DNA from: Chitinimonas sp. BJYL2
GTDB taxonomy: Bacteria > Pseudomonadota > Gammaproteobacteria > Burkholderiales > Chitinimonadaceae
Direction of reading: 5' to 3'
DNA length: 64,000 nt
Assembly: GCF_027257935.1 (NCBI RefSeq)
Contig: NZ_JANZKW010000005.1
Span: forward strand, 1 to 64,000
Notes under the pieces: model-generated
Told to the model about the DNA's origin: nothing
Database searches by the model: none
The model's input: the letters and a program-made list of their open reading frames with translations, nothing else
Position numbers and translations under genes: made by a program
Shown: positions 8,479-17,769 of the stretch, one piece after another
How positions within the stretch are numbered: the first letter of the stretch is position 1
Layout: each line of letters opens with the position of its first letter

Positions 8479-9246
8479 TTACTCCTTCTGTTGTGGGCCG
8501 CTGTTCCGGCGCAGTTGCTGTAGATCGTCCCAGACCGGCAGACTGGCCAGCAGGGTCAGCCAGGCCGCCAGCGGCAAGGTGGTAACAAAACCCATATGTT
8601 TGAATCCCAATGCGCCAACAATGGCGCCGAACACAAAGCTCGTCACCAGGCCGGCGTGCAAGGCAAGGCGGATCCGGTTGGCGCGGACTGGCTCATGGCC
8701 TTGACGCGGCCGGTTGGGATAGAGCGCTCGACCGAGTTCGATACCGATATCGGTCAGCAAACCGGTGAGGTGGGTAGTACGGATCTCCGCCTGAGACAGT
8801 TTGGTCACCATGGCGTTCTGCAGGCCCATGATGTAGCAGAGCAGGAGCACCGTGGCAGGCATCAGCAGCTCGGTGCGTTGCGCCAGCGCCGCGCCCATCA
8901 GGCCGAACACCAGCAGCAAGACCGCTTCCAGCAGCAGGCTCAAGGCATAGACGCTGCGCAACGCACGTCGGCGCGCCCAGTTCACCAATAGTGCACAGGT
9001 CATGGCACCAGCCACAAAGGTGATGACTGCCACCAGCGCGCCGGCAGCCAGCAGCCAGCTCGCCATGACGGCGTGATCAACCATCATGGAAACCATACCG
9101 GTCATATGTGAGGTGTATTGGCCCACCGCCAGGAAACCGCCTGCATTCACGGCCCCGGCAATAAAAGCCAGCGAAAAACCCAGCTGCCGGTTGGCTTGCT
9201 GGTTACGCTCGGGGCCGCTGAGCTGACGTAGATACTGGATGGGCAT
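8479..9246 (-). CDS. DUF1275 (YoaK-like) membrane protein (255 aa)
   Basis: Integral inner-membrane protein of the YoaK/DUF1275 family, whose biochemical function is not established. Family marks are seen: LAFIAGAVNAGGFLAVGQYTSHMTGMVS at the N-terminus, and LLLCYIMGLQNAMVTKLSQAEIRTTHLTGLLTDIGIELGR in the middle. About six hydrophobic segments are visible. The ATG at 9246 was preferred over an in-frame TTG at 9258. It sits inside the copper operon between the DUF3703 gene and copZ; the location suggests a metal-related role, but this is inference. Confidence 0.85.
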   Translation of the reverse strand: MPIQYLRQLSGPERNQQANRQLGFSLAFIAGAVNAGGFLAVGQYTSHMTGMVSMMVDHAVMASWLLAAGALVAVITFVAGAMTCALLVNWARRRALRSVYALSLLLEAVLLLVFGLMGAALAQRTELLMPATVLLLCYIMGLQNAMVTKLSQAEIRTTHLTGLLTDIGIELGRALYPNRPRQGHEPVRANRIRLALHAGLVTSFVFGAIVGALGFKHMGFVTTLPLAAWLTLLASLPVWDDLQQLRRNSGPQQKE

Positions 9247-9254
9247 GGCGGTGC

Positions 9255-9551
9255 TCAAGGCATGGGTTTGAACGGGTTCACCCGGGCGCGGCCTGTATTG
9301 CCAGCCGGCAGGCGTCCCGTCAGGTGGCCCAGCGGCGTCAGCGCCAGGCGGAGCAACTGGCCGGCCACTTCACGGCTGTCGCCCAAGTGCCAGCCCGCCT
9401 TGAGCATCCACCAATGACTCAACCAGTGCTGCCGGAATACCGGCTGACCCACAATATGCGCCTGCTCTAGCAGCACCAGCGCCACATCGGCACGCCCTTC
9501 ACGGTAAGCTTGCTGCGCCTTGGTCAGGTATCGGGAAAAATCATGGCTCAT
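9255..9551 (-). CDS. DUF3703 family protein (98 aa)
   Basis: Small soluble protein of the DUF3703 family, function unknown. The N-terminal helix-rich part (FSRYLTKAQQAYREGRADVALVLLEQAHIVGQ) looks like a single TPR-like helical hairpin. The C-terminal LLRLALTPLGHLTGRLPAGNTGRARVNPFKPMP matches the family ending (GNTG..V..F.PMP). No metal-binding cysteine pair is present; His and Trp residues cluster in QHWLSHWWMLKAGWH. The ATG at 9551 overlaps the copA stop (ATGA), so expression is probably coupled to copA. Confidence 0.82.
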   Translation of the reverse strand: MSHDFSRYLTKAQQAYREGRADVALVLLEQAHIVGQPVFRQHWLSHWWMLKAGWHLGDSREVAGQLLRLALTPLGHLTGRLPAGNTGRARVNPFKPMP

Positions 9552-11692
9552 GGCGCAACCTTGCGTGGATGCCAACGCTGCAGCAGCAAGGCATTGGCCA
9601 CCACCGATACCGAACTCAGCGCCATGGCTGCACCCGCCAGGGCCGGGTGCAGGTAGCCAAATGCCGCGGCGGGAATGCCGATGGCGTTATAGATAAAGGC
9701 AAAGAACAGGTTCTGCCTGACTTTTGCCAGCGTAGCGCGGGCGAGCGCCAATGCATCCACCAGTGCCATCACATCATGTCGAGCCAGGGTGATGTCGGCC
9801 GTCGCAATCGCCGCCTCAGCCCCTTGCCCTACCGCAAGGCTCAGATCGGCGGCAGCGAGTGCCGGGGCGTCATTGACACCGTCACCCACCATGCCCACAC
9901 GCTCGCCCAGCGCTTGCCGACGCTGTATCTCGGCCGCTTTGTCTGCGGGCTGGCACGCCGCCAGCCAGGTCTGGATACCCAGCTGAGCCGCCACCGCGCG
10001 GGCGGGGCCGGCACGATCCCCTGTGAGCAGCAGGGGCGTCACTCCCATAACGAGGAGTCGTGCGAGCGCCTCGGCTGCATCGGGTCGTATCGGATCGGCC
10101 AATGCAGCCAAGCCCACGTACTGCCCCTGCTCGGCCGCCAGCACCAGTGTTTCCTCACCCGACTCGACGCGCGTCATCACGGCATCAGGCAGGACCACAC
10201 CGCGGGCCTGCAGCCAGGCTGCCGATCCAAGCTGGAGCAATCGCTGCTGCCCATCCTGTGCGATGTCTGCCTCGCTGCCGGCACCAGGATACTGCTGCAT
10301 GCGGGTCATGCTGACGGCAGGATCGACCGGCAAGGCCGCCGCCAGTGCCTGCGACAAGGGATGGCGCGACGCTGCCGCCAGCGCCTGCACGCGCGATGTC
10401 GCCATCCCGAAATCAGCGGAAATCACGGCAGGATGGCCCTGGGTCAGCGTACCGGTCTTATCGAGTGCAAGCACATCCAGCCGCGCCGCAGACTCCAGCG
10501 CTGCGGCATTCTTGATCAGGATGCCATGGCGGGCAGCCACGCCGGTGCCCGCGATTACCGCCGCTGGCGTGGCCAGTCCCAAGGCACAGGGGCAAGCTAT
10601 CACCAGCACGGCGATGGCGTTGACCAGGGCCAGCTCGAACCCCGCGCCCACCCACCACCAGCCCGCCAGCGTCAGCAAGGCAATCACCAATACAATCGGT
10701 ACGAAGATCGCAGCAATCCGGTCTGCTAGCGCCTGGATAGGCGCCTTGCTGGCCTGCGCCTCTCTCACCAGACGAATGATGCGCGCCAACTGGCTGTCTG
10801 CACTGGCGTGGCTGACCGCCACACGCAGCAAGCTGCCCTGATTGAGGCTGCCGGCAAAAACCGGGCTGCCCGTCGTCTTGTCGACCGGCATGGATTCGCC
10901 TGTCAGCAGGGACTCGTCGGCACTGCTTTCGCCGCTGAGCACCGTGCCATCGGCCGGCACAGCCTCACCAGGCTCCACCCGAACGATATCGCCCACACGC
11001 AACAGACGGACATCCCGTTCCAGCACTCCTTCCGGCGTCTCAAGGCGCGCCGTTTTGGGTTGCAGCCGCGCCAGGGCGTAGAGCGCCGCCCGTGTCTGGT
11101 ACTTGGCTCGCGCTTCCAGCGCCTTACCCAGCCATACCAACGCAATCACGACAACCGCGGCTTCAAAATACACATGACCGGACAAGCCCCCCAGCACCAG
11201 CACCGCGCTGTAGCCATAGGCCGCCGAGGTGCCAAGGGCGACCAACACATCCATATTGGCGCCACCCGACCGCAATGCATGCCAGGCGCCGTGATAGAAG
11301 CGCCAGCCACTCACAAACTGCACCGGGGTCGCCAGCAGCAGAGCCAGCCAACCCGGCAGCATCAGCGCATGTATACCTGCTGCCATGGCGGCCATATCGG
11401 CCAGAAACGGCAACATCAGAGCCAAGGCCAGCCACAAGGGCCAGCTCGACGTCTGCTCGGCTTCAGGGACCAGCTCGTCACCCGCAGGTATCGCGCCATA
11501 GCCCGCCTTGGCAATCGCCGCCACCGCCGCCGCGTCGTCCAGACCCGCCACCATCGCCGATTCGCTGGCAAAGCTCACACTCGCCACCACTCCCGGCAAG
11601 CGATTCAAGACCTTCTCGATACGCAACGCACAGGCGGTACAAGTCATGCCACTGATGCGGTACTCGCGTGCCTCACCTTGGTTGATCGCCAT
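9548..11692 (-). CDS. copA: Cu(I)-exporting P1B-type ATPase CopA (714 aa)
   Basis: Pumps Cu(I) from the cytosol to the periplasm using ATP. One N-terminal HMA domain carries CTAC (Cys18/Cys21). Eight membrane segments are expected, with the transport-site CPC at residues 367-369. TGES is in the actuator domain, the phosphorylated Asp411 is in DKTGTLT, then the HP motif (SRHPLSQALAAAL) and GDGVNDAPALAAADLSLA. The start at 11692 was preferred over an ATG one codon upstream because AGGGG is then 6 bases away. It heads a five-gene copper operon driven by the promoter at 11725-11753. Confidence 0.96.
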   Translation of the reverse strand: MAINQGEAREYRISGMTCTACALRIEKVLNRLPGVVASVSFASESAMVAGLDDAAAVAAIAKAGYGAIPAGDELVPEAEQTSSWPLWLALALMLPFLADMAAMAAGIHALMLPGWLALLLATPVQFVSGWRFYHGAWHALRSGGANMDVLVALGTSAAYGYSAVLVLGGLSGHVYFEAAVVVIALVWLGKALEARAKYQTRAALYALARLQPKTARLETPEGVLERDVRLLRVGDIVRVEPGEAVPADGTVLSGESSADESLLTGESMPVDKTTGSPVFAGSLNQGSLLRVAVSHASADSQLARIIRLVREAQASKAPIQALADRIAAIFVPIVLVIALLTLAGWWWVGAGFELALVNAIAVLVIACPCALGLATPAAVIAGTGVAARHGILIKNAAALESAARLDVLALDKTGTLTQGHPAVISADFGMATSRVQALAAASRHPLSQALAAALPVDPAVSMTRMQQYPGAGSEADIAQDGQQRLLQLGSAAWLQARGVVLPDAVMTRVESGEETLVLAAEQGQYVGLAALADPIRPDAAEALARLLVMGVTPLLLTGDRAGPARAVAAQLGIQTWLAACQPADKAAEIQRRQALGERVGMVGDGVNDAPALAAADLSLAVGQGAEAAIATADITLARHDVMALVDALALARATLAKVRQNLFFAFIYNAIGIPAAAFGYLHPALAGAAMALSSVSVVANALLLQRWHPRKVAP

Positions 11693-11693
11693 C

Positions 11694-11714
11694 ATATACC
11701 CCTACAAGGTATGT
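11694..11714 (-). promoter_or_regulatory. CsoR-type operator box 2, overlapping copA ribosome-binding site
   Basis: Inverted repeat ATACC-N7-GGTAT, extended to 7-bp arms with one mismatch. Read on the minus strand it contains ATACC...GGGGTAT, the layout of known CsoR operators. It shares 16 of 21 positions with the box 34 bases upstream. It covers the Shine-Dalgarno of copA. Confidence 0.6.
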
Positions 11715-11724
11715 AATTTCGATC

Positions 11725-11753
11725 ATCATATACCCCAATACCGTATATTGCAA
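11725..11753 (-). promoter_or_regulatory. Sigma-70 promoter of the copper operon
   Basis: On the minus strand a -35 TTGCAA (11748-11753) and a -10 TATGAT (11725-11730) are separated by exactly 17 bases. The spacing and sequence are near consensus. The spacer is almost wholly occupied by the operator-like box, as expected for a repressor-controlled promoter. Confidence 0.75.
11728..11748 (-). promoter_or_regulatory. CsoR-type operator box 1, inside the copA promoter
   Basis: Perfect inverted repeat ATATAC-N9-GTATAT lying between and over the -35 and -10 elements. The GGGGTAT half with its G-tract resembles CsoR targets (established for Bacillus copZA). Bound CsoR here would block RNA polymerase. 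Confidence 0.7.
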
Positions 11754-11767
11754 ACTAGCCCAAACGT

Positions 11768-11796
11768 AAAAAACCCCGCTCTGGAAAGAGCGGGGT
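11768..11796 (-). terminator. Terminator of hppA
   Basis: Stem ACCCCGCTCT / AGAGCGGGGT with loop GGAA. On the minus strand it is followed by a T-run (A-run 11768-11773 on plus). It lies 20 bases beyond the hppA stop and insulates the copper promoter. Confidence 0.88.
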
Positions 11797-11815
11797 GGGT
11801 GCTGCGGGATACGTA

Positions 11816-13939
11816 TCAAGGTTGAGGCGGTGGCGGGACGGGTGTCGTCTGCACTTGCGGGGCCGGCTCGGCCGGTGCAGGCGCGGGATTCAAGGGCAGC
11901 AAAGGCACGATCAGCAGCGCCACGATATTGATGATCTTGATCAGCGGATTCACCGCCGGACCAGCTGTGTCCTTGTAGGGGTCACCCACCGTATCGCCAG
12001 TAACCGCCGCCTTGTGGGCATCGCTACCCTTGCCGCCGTGATGATCATCCTCAATGTATTTCTTGGCATTGTCCCAAGCGCCGCCGCCCGTACACATGGA
12101 GATCGCCACAAACAGACCGGTGACGATGGTGCCCATTAGCAAGCCACCCAGCGCCACCGGGCCAAGAATCAGGCCGACAAGGATGGGCACAACTACAGGC
12201 AACAAGGACGGCACAATCATTTCCTTGATCGCTGCGGTAGTGAGCATGTCTACCGCGCGACCGTATTCAGGCTTGGCGGTGCCGGCCATGATGCCGGGGA
12301 TCTCGCGGAACTGGCGGCGCACTTCTTCCACCACCGCACCAGCCGAGCGGCCCACGGCTTCCATCGCCATGGCGGCAAACAGATAGGGGATCAAGCCGCC
12401 GATGAACAGGCCGACTATCACGCGATAGTCCGACAGATCAAACGCTACCACGCTGCCCTGCCCGGCCAGCGCATGGGTGTAATCGGCAAACAGCACCAGC
12501 GAAGCCAAGCCTGCCGAGCCGATTGCATAGCCCTTGGTAACGGCCTTGGTGGTGTTGCCCACCGCGTCGAGCGGGTCAGTGATGTCGCGCACCGCCGAAG
12601 GCAGACCGGCCATTTCGGCAATGCCACCGGCGTTATCGGTAATCGGTCCGTAGGCATCCAGCGCCACTACGATGCCGGCCATGCTGAGCATGGAAGTTGC
12701 CGCTATCGCAATGCCGTAAAGGCCGGCCAGCGAGTAGGACGCAATGATGGCGGCACAGACGAACAGCACCGGCCAGGCCGTGGATTTCATGCTCACGCCG
12801 ATACCGGCAATGATGTTGGTGGCGTGGCCGGTGGTGGAGGCCTGGGCAATATGCTGCACCGGGTAATACTGGGTACCGGTGTAGTACTCGGTAATCCACA
12901 CCATCGCCGCGGTCAGCACCAAGCCCACCACGGCGGCGCCGAACAGCTTGATCTGGCTGCCGGCTGCGCCCAACACGTTATCGGGCATGACGGCATTGGT
13001 GATGAAGTAAAAACCGATCAGCGACACCACGCCCGCAACGGCCAGCCCCTTGTACAGCGCCGGCATCACATTGGTCTTGCCCGGTGTGGCCTTGACGAAG
13101 AAGCAGCCAATGATGGAAGCAATGATCGAGAAGCCGCCCAGCACCAGCGGATAGAGTGCGGCTTCGACGGCAGCGCCCTTGAGCATCAGCACGCCCAGCA
13201 CCATGGTGGCGATCAGCGTCACCACATAGGTTTCGAACAGATCGGCCGCCATGCCGGCACAGTCGCCGACGTTGTCGCCCACGTTATCGGCAATCACGGC
13301 CGGGTTGCGCGGGTCATCCTCGGGGATGCCGGCTTCAACCTTGCCAACCAGATCGGCACCCACATCCGCACCCTTGGTGAAGATGCCGCCCCCCAGACGG
13401 GCAAAGATCGAGATCAGCGAGGAACCGAAGGCAAAGCCCATGAGCGGCTTGAGCGCGTGGTGCAGATCGTCGCCAGGGGCCAGATTGGCCGTCAGCAGCA
13501 TGTACAGCAGGGTGACGCCGAGGAGGCCAAGCCCCACCACCAGCATGCCGGTGATGGCGCCGCCACGGAAGGCCACATCCAGCGCGGCCTGCATGCCCTG
13601 CGTGGCCGCCTGGGCGGTGCGTACATTGGCGCGCACCGACACATTCATGCCGATAAAGCCGCAAGCGCCCGACAACACGGCGCCGGCTATGAAGGCCGCC
13701 GCGGTCGTCACATCGATGAACAAGCCGATCAGGATGGCCAGGATCACGCCCACCAGCCCAATCGTCTTGTACTGCCGGGCCAGATAGGCCTCGGCGCCTT
13801 GCTGGATGGCGGCAGCGATCTCCTGCATGCGCTCGTTGCCCGCGGCCTGCGCCAATATCCAGCTGCGAGAGAAGAATCCGAAGAGTACGGCGGCGACGCC
13901 GCACGCGAGGGCAAAGTACAGTGCTGCGGATGACGACAT
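11816..13939 (-). CDS. hppA: Membrane-bound proton-pumping pyrophosphatase (707 aa)
   Basis: Couples hydrolysis of pyrophosphate to H+ transport across the inner membrane. The substrate site [14 protein letters not shown] plus [29 protein letters not shown] is intact, as is the C-terminal DNAKKYIED...[27 protein letters not shown], with Lys rather than Ala, is the mark of the K+-independent class. About 16 hydrophobic segments are present. The start at 13939 follows GGGAG at an 8-base distance; an upstream open frame adds 67 non-membrane residues and was rejected. The final 25 residues form a Pro/Ala-rich tail (from [13 protein letters not shown]) that is unusual for the family. It diverges from ppa. 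Confidence 0.95.
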   Translation of the reverse strand: MSSSAALYFALACGVAAVLFGFFSRSWILAQAAGNERMQEIAAAIQQGAEAYLARQYKTIGLVGVILAILIGLFIDVTTAAAFIAGAVLSGACGFIGMNVSVRANVRTAQAATQGMQAALDVAFRGGAITGMLVVGLGLLGVTLLYMLLTANLAPGDDLHHALKPLMGFAFGSSLISIFARLGGGIFTKGADVGADLVGKVEAGIPEDDPRNPAVIADNVGDNVGDCAGMAADLFETYVVTLIATMVLGVLMLKGAAVEAALYPLVLGGFSIIASIIGCFFVKATPGKTNVMPALYKGLAVAGVVSLIGFYFITNAVMPDNVLGAAGSQIKLFGAAVVGLVLTAAMVWITEYYTGTQYYPVQHIAQASTTGHATNIIAGIGVSMKSTAWPVLFVCAAIIASYSLAGLYGIAIAATSMLSMAGIVVALDAYGPITDNAGGIAEMAGLPSAVRDITDPLDAVGNTTKAVTKGYAIGSAGLASLVLFADYTHALAGQGSVVAFDLSDYRVIVGLFIGGLIPYLFAAMAMEAVGRSAGAVVEEVRRQFREIPGIMAGTAKPEYGRAVDMLTTAAIKEMIVPSLLPVVVPILVGLILGPVALGGLLMGTIVTGLFVAISMCTGGGAWDNAKKYIEDDHHGGKGSDAHKAAVTGDTVGDPYKDTAGPAVNPLIKIINIVALLIVPLLPLNPAPAPAEPAPQVQTTPVPPPPQP

Positions 13940-14067
13940 AAGCGACGCTCCCTTACTGTAATGGGGGCCATTGGTTGCCGCTGGCCCTTGCGGATGGTGC
14001 TTGCAAAGGTATAGCCAGCCAGACACCGCATTGCCATCGTGCGGCGCAGCACGCGCACCCGTACGAA

Positions 14068-14076
14068 TGCTAAAAT
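14068..14076 (+). promoter_or_regulatory. Extended -10 promoter element of ppa
   Basis: TGC-TAAAAT is an extended -10 motif 63 bases before the ppa start codon. No good -35 is visible at the usual distance, which extended -10 promoters tolerate. Confidence 0.45.
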
Positions 14077-14138
14077 GGCGCTCTTGCTGCGCTGCAGGCG
14101 CGGCAGCTTTTTTCCAACTCCCCCAGACAGATACCGCC

Positions 14139-14678
14139 ATGAGCCTTCACAACGTCAGTGCCGGCAGCAAGCTGCCCGACGAGTTCAACGTCATCATCGA
14201 AATCCCGGCCAACGCCGCCCCGATCAAGTACGAGGTGGATAAAGAGTCCGGCGCGATGTTCGTCGACCGTTTCATGGGTACCGCCATGTTCTATCCGTGC
14301 AACTACGGTTATGTGCCCAACACTCTGAGCGAAGATGGTGATCCGGTCGATGTGCTGGTCGTCACGCCGTTCCCGCTGAGCCTCGGTGTGGTGGTTCGCT
14401 GCCGTGCGCTGGGCATGCTGAAGATGGAAGACGAAGCCGGTATCGATGCCAAGCTGATCGCCGTGCCGGTGGAAAAGCTCTGCCCGATGTACAAGGACAT
14501 CCAGGCCGCCAAGGACCTGCCGACCCTGCTGCTGGATCAGATCCAGCACTTCTTCGAGCACTACAAGGATCTCGAAAAGGGCAAGTGGGTCAAGGTGACT
14601 GGCTGGGAAGACATCGCCGCCGCCCACAAGGAACTGGTGGATGGCGTGCAGCGTTACGGCGCCACCAAGCAACAGTAA
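14139..14678 (+). CDS. ppa: Soluble inorganic pyrophosphatase (179 aa)
   Basis: Family I cytosolic pyrophosphatase that hydrolyses PPi and drives biosynthetic reactions forward. Conserved metal and substrate residues are visible: [37 protein letters not shown], the [10 protein letters not shown] aspartates, [15 protein letters not shown] and [16 protein letters not shown]. Length fits E. coli Ppa. The start at 14139 gives the family N-terminus. It is divergent from hppA, so the two pyrophosphate-hydrolysing enzymes share one 199-base control region. Confidence 0.97.
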   Translation: MSLHNVSAGSKLPDEFNVIIEIPANAAPIKYEVDKESGAMFVDRFMGTAMFYPCNYGYVPNTLSEDGDPVDVLVVTPFPLSLGVVVRCRALGMLKMEDEAGIDAKLIAVPVEKLCPMYKDIQAAKDLPTLLLDQIQHFFEHYKDLEKGKWVKVTGWEDIAAAHKELVDGVQRYGATKQQ

Positions 14679-14696
14679 GCTGCCTTGCACAACCCG

Positions 14697-14728
14697 GAAC
14701 GGCCACTTCGCAGTGGCCGTTCTTTTTT
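14697..14728 (+). terminator. Terminator of ppa
   Basis: Perfect 11-bp stem GAACGGCCACT / AGTGGCCGTTC with loop TCGC followed by six T. Confidence 0.95.
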
Positions 14729-14936
14729 GCTCTGGCCACCGTACTACAAACAGACCACAGCATCGGGGCTCTCCGGCATGCTGCATATCGATCGAAACTG
14801 TTGCAGAATCACCCGCCACTCATCCGCCTATGGCACAGCTTGTCGCATACGGGTAGCACATACACCCAGTGCTGCGGCATAAGAGCGGCTTGCTGACCGG
14901 TCACCCGGCAGCGCTGATTACTTGAGGGATATATCC

Positions 14937-16946
14937 ATGCAACTCAAACACCTTGCTTTCGCCATCGCACTGGCCTTGCCCATGGCCACGATGGCGGCGC
15001 CCAAGTCGGGCATCGACAAACAGAACTTCGACAAGTCCGTTCGCATCCAGGACGACCTGTATGCCGCCGTCAACGGTGGCTGGGAACGCAAGACCGAGAT
15101 TCCCGCCGACAAGGCCAGCTGGGGGGCTTTCCATGAACTGCGCGATCTGTCCGAAAAGCGGACGCGCGAGATCATTGAGGGCGCAGCCAAACTGAAGGGG
15201 CATGAAGCCAAGCAGGTGGCCGACTTCTATGCGAGTTTCATGGATGCCGCGAAAGTAGAGGAACGGGGCGTGATGCCGCTCAAACCTATGCTGAGCAACT
15301 TCGCCCGTGTACCTGACACCGCGGAAATGACCAAGCTCTGGGGCAATCTGCAGCAAATGGGTATTCCCCTGCCCTTCGTCTTCTTCGTTGATCAGGACAG
15401 CAAGGATTCAACCAGATACCAGTTGCAGGTCTACCAAAGCGGCCTCGGCCTGCCTGACCGGGACTACTACCTGGAAAAGGACGAGCGCTTCGCCAAGGCC
15501 AGAGATGCTTACAGGGAATACCTCAAGACCTTGCTCACTCTGAGCGGCATTGCGCGAGACGATGCAGATGCACGCGCTGACAGCGTGATGGCGCTCGAAA
15601 CCAAGCTGGCTACCGCACAGTGGAGCAAGGTCGACAACCGCAATCCGGAAAAGACTTACAACAAATATGACCGTGAAGGCCTGAAGACCTTTGCGCCCGG
15701 CATTGACTGGGATGCGCTGCTCAAAGCGTCGCTGGCCGGCGATGTAAGCGACATCAACATCTATCAGCCAAGCTATATCACCGAGGTCGGGCTGCTGATG
15801 AGCAGCGAGCCGATTGCAACCTGGCGCGACTACCTGAGCATCCGTGCGCTGGATCGTCATGCACCTCATCTCTCCAAAGCATTCGTGGACGCGCATTTCA
15901 ACTTCCATGAGAAAACCATTGCTGGCGCCAAGGAACTCCGCCCGCGCTGGAAGCGCGGTGTTGAAGTCGTGGAAAACAACCTCGGCGAGGCCATAGGCAA
16001 GCTGTATGTGGAGAAGCACTTCCCGGCCGCTTCCAAGAAAAAGATGGAAGTGCTCGTCAGCAACCTGATGAAGGCCTTTGACGAGAGCATCGATAACCTG
16101 GCCTGGATGAGCCCGGAAACCCGCAAGCAAGCCAAAGTCAAACTCGCCAATTACGGGGTGAAGATCGGCTACCCCAACAAGTGGCGCGATTACAGCGGCC
16201 TGCAGGTGCGCGCCGATGATCTGGTCGGCAACGTGGTACGCGGTTCCATCTTTGAGTACCGCGAACGCATCGGTCGCATCGGCAAGCCCATCGACCGAGA
16301 GGAATGGTTGATGACGCCGCAGACGGTCAACGCCTACTACAACCCCTCGATGAACGAGATCGTGTTCCCGGCTGCCATCCTGCAACCACCATTCTTCGAT
16401 CCGAAGGCAGATGATGCGGTCAACTACGGCGGCATCGGTGCAGTCATCGGCCATGAAATCAGCCATGGCTTCGATGACCAGGGCAGCCAGTTCGATGCGC
16501 ACGGCAATCTGAAGAACTGGTGGGTAGACAGCGACCGCACCGCCTTCTCGAACCTGACCGAAAAGCTGGTCGCGCAATACGCCAAGTACGAGCCGATTGC
16601 CGGCCGCTTTGTGAATGGCAAGCTGACTTTGGGCGAAAACATTGCCGACCTCTCCGGCCTGCAGATTGCGCACAAGGCCTATCGCCTGAGCTTGGGCGGC
16701 AAGCCGGCACCAGTACTCGATGGCTTCACGGGTGATCAGCGCTTCTTCATCGGCTTTGCACAGGTCTGGCGTAACAAGACCCGTGAAGAGCGCCTGCTGC
16801 AACTGCTGACCACCGATCCTCACTCGCCGGCACATGTGCGGCCTGTGGGTGCCGCAGTGAACTCCGACGCGTTTGTCTCGGCATTTGGTGTCAAGGAAGG
16901 CGATGGCATGTTCAAACCGGAGAATGAGCGTATCCGCATCTGGTAA
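14937..16946 (+). CDS. Secreted M13 (neprilysin/PepO-like) zinc metallopeptidase (669 aa)
   Basis: Zinc endopeptidase acting on peptides in the periplasm. Residues 1-21 are a signal peptide (MQLKHLAFAIALALPMATMA) with cleavage before AAPKSG. The N-terminal Peptidase_M13_N region spans about 35-430. The catalytic part contains NAYYNPSMNEIVFPAAILQPPFF, the zinc motif HEISH at 506-510 (VIGHEISHGFDDQGSQFD) and the third ligand in GENIADLSGL. The C-terminal end WRNKTREERLLQLLTTDPHSPAHVRPVGAAVNSDAFVSAFGV is canonical. The start at 14937 follows GAGGG at 14924-14928. It is a single-gene unit ended by a strong terminator. Confidence 0.94.
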   Translation: MQLKHLAFAIALALPMATMAAPKSGIDKQNFDKSVRIQDDLYAAVNGGWERKTEIPADKASWGAFHELRDLSEKRTREIIEGAAKLKGHEAKQVADFYASFMDAAKVEERGVMPLKPMLSNFARVPDTAEMTKLWGNLQQMGIPLPFVFFVDQDSKDSTRYQLQVYQSGLGLPDRDYYLEKDERFAKARDAYREYLKTLLTLSGIARDDADARADSVMALETKLATAQWSKVDNRNPEKTYNKYDREGLKTFAPGIDWDALLKASLAGDVSDINIYQPSYITEVGLLMSSEPIATWRDYLSIRALDRHAPHLSKAFVDAHFNFHEKTIAGAKELRPRWKRGVEVVENNLGEAIGKLYVEKHFPAASKKKMEVLVSNLMKAFDESIDNLAWMSPETRKQAKVKLANYGVKIGYPNKWRDYSGLQVRADDLVGNVVRGSIFEYRERIGRIGKPIDREEWLMTPQTVNAYYNPSMNEIVFPAAILQPPFFDPKADDAVNYGGIGAVIGHEISHGFDDQGSQFDAHGNLKNWWVDSDRTAFSNLTEKLVAQYAKYEPIAGRFVNGKLTLGENIADLSGLQIAHKAYRLSLGGKPAPVLDGFTGDQRFFIGFAQVWRNKTREERLLQLLTTDPHSPAHVRPVGAAVNSDAFVSAFGVKEGDGMFKPENERIRIW

Positions 16947-16962
16947 GCACCCTGTCCGGATG

Positions 16963-16992
16963 ACAAAAGGGCCGCAATTGCGGCCCTTTTGT
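16963..16992. terminator. Bidirectional terminator after the M13 peptidase
   Basis: Perfect 30-base palindrome with arms ACAAAAGGGCCGCAA and TTGCGGCCCTTTTGT. It separates the convergent peptidase and solute-binding-protein genes. Confidence 0.92.
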
Positions 16993-17025
16993 TTTACTTT
17001 TGGCATGGGCGCAATACAGGCCCGG

Positions 17026-17769
17026 TCAGCGCGGCGGCTCTGCCATCGGGGCGGCATAGCGTCGCTCGATGGCGGCGTAAGCGCCCGATTTGCGCAAGGC
17101 ATCCAGAGCACGATCAAAGCGCTCACGCACGGCAGCGTCACGAAATGCCACGCTGTAATGGGTAGGCGGAAAGATGGGGAACCAGCTCAGCGGCTGATTC
17201 GGGTCAACCTGCCCGGCAACGTCGCCATTGAAATACTCGATGATGCGCCGATCACCGACCACCACATCGATACGCCCTGAATACAGCAGACGGTTACGGA
17301 CGATCTGCTGAGCTTCCTCGCGATAGGCCGGGTTGGCATTGGCCATGGCCTGGAATTCAGGCCCCAGCAACTGGCGGGCGCGCTGGAAGGCGCTGACCGA
17401 ATAACGGCCCAGATCCTCGATACGCTGGATATTGAGCTTGCGGCTGCGCAAGGCCGCCGCTTCGTTCCGGTAATCGATATAGGGTTGCGAGTAGTGCGCT
17501 TCGATGCCGCTGAACGGATTGGTGGTGGTGATGCCATCGATAGTGCCCTGAGGCAACATCCGGTGCAGCCGCTCCATGGGCGCATAGATGGCCTTGACCT
17601 CGTAGCCAGCCTGGCGCAAGGCCGTGACCACGATCTCGTACTCCAGACCCCGCGCCTCATTTTCAAAGACATAAGGCGGCTTGTGAGAGCCAAAGCCGAT
17701 GGTCAGCGTCTCTGCGTAGACCGCCGGCAGCAGCAAGGTCAGCCAGACAGCGGTGAGGTGACGGATCAT
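17026..17769 (-). CDS. Periplasmic amino-acid-binding-like protein (SBP family 3, 247 aa)
   Basis: Solute-binding fold of the polar amino acid (family 3) type, exported by the signal peptide MIRHLTAVWLTLLLPAVYA. The opening ETLTIGFGSHKPPYVFENEARGLEYEIVVTAL matches the family; lobe 2 holds GRIDVVVGDRRIIEYF. No ABC permease or ATPase is adjacent, so it is more likely a free-standing sensor or binding protein than a transporter component. The ligand is unknown. The start overlaps the stop of the upstream TonB-like gene (ATGA). Confidence 0.8.
   Translation of the reverse strand: MIRHLTAVWLTLLLPAVYAETLTIGFGSHKPPYVFENEARGLEYEIVVTALRQAGYEVKAIYAPMERLHRMLPQGTIDGITTTNPFSGIEAHYSQPYIDYRNEAAALRSRKLNIQRIEDLGRYSVSAFQRARQLLGPEFQAMANANPAYREEAQQIVRNRLLYSGRIDVVVGDRRIIEYFNGDVAGQVDPNQPLSWFPIFPPTHYSVAFRDAAVRERFDRALDALRKSGAYAAIERRYAAPMAEPPR

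Noticed and set aside
12473-13933. A 486-codon His/Gly-rich open frame opposite hppA
   Set aside because: The His richness comes from reading Met/Val/Ala codons of the membrane protein backwards. No independent support.
13940-14140. N-terminal extension of hppA by 67 residues
   Set aside because: The added part has no hydrophobic or conserved features, crosses the ppa promoter, and the inner ATG has a good Shine-Dalgarno.
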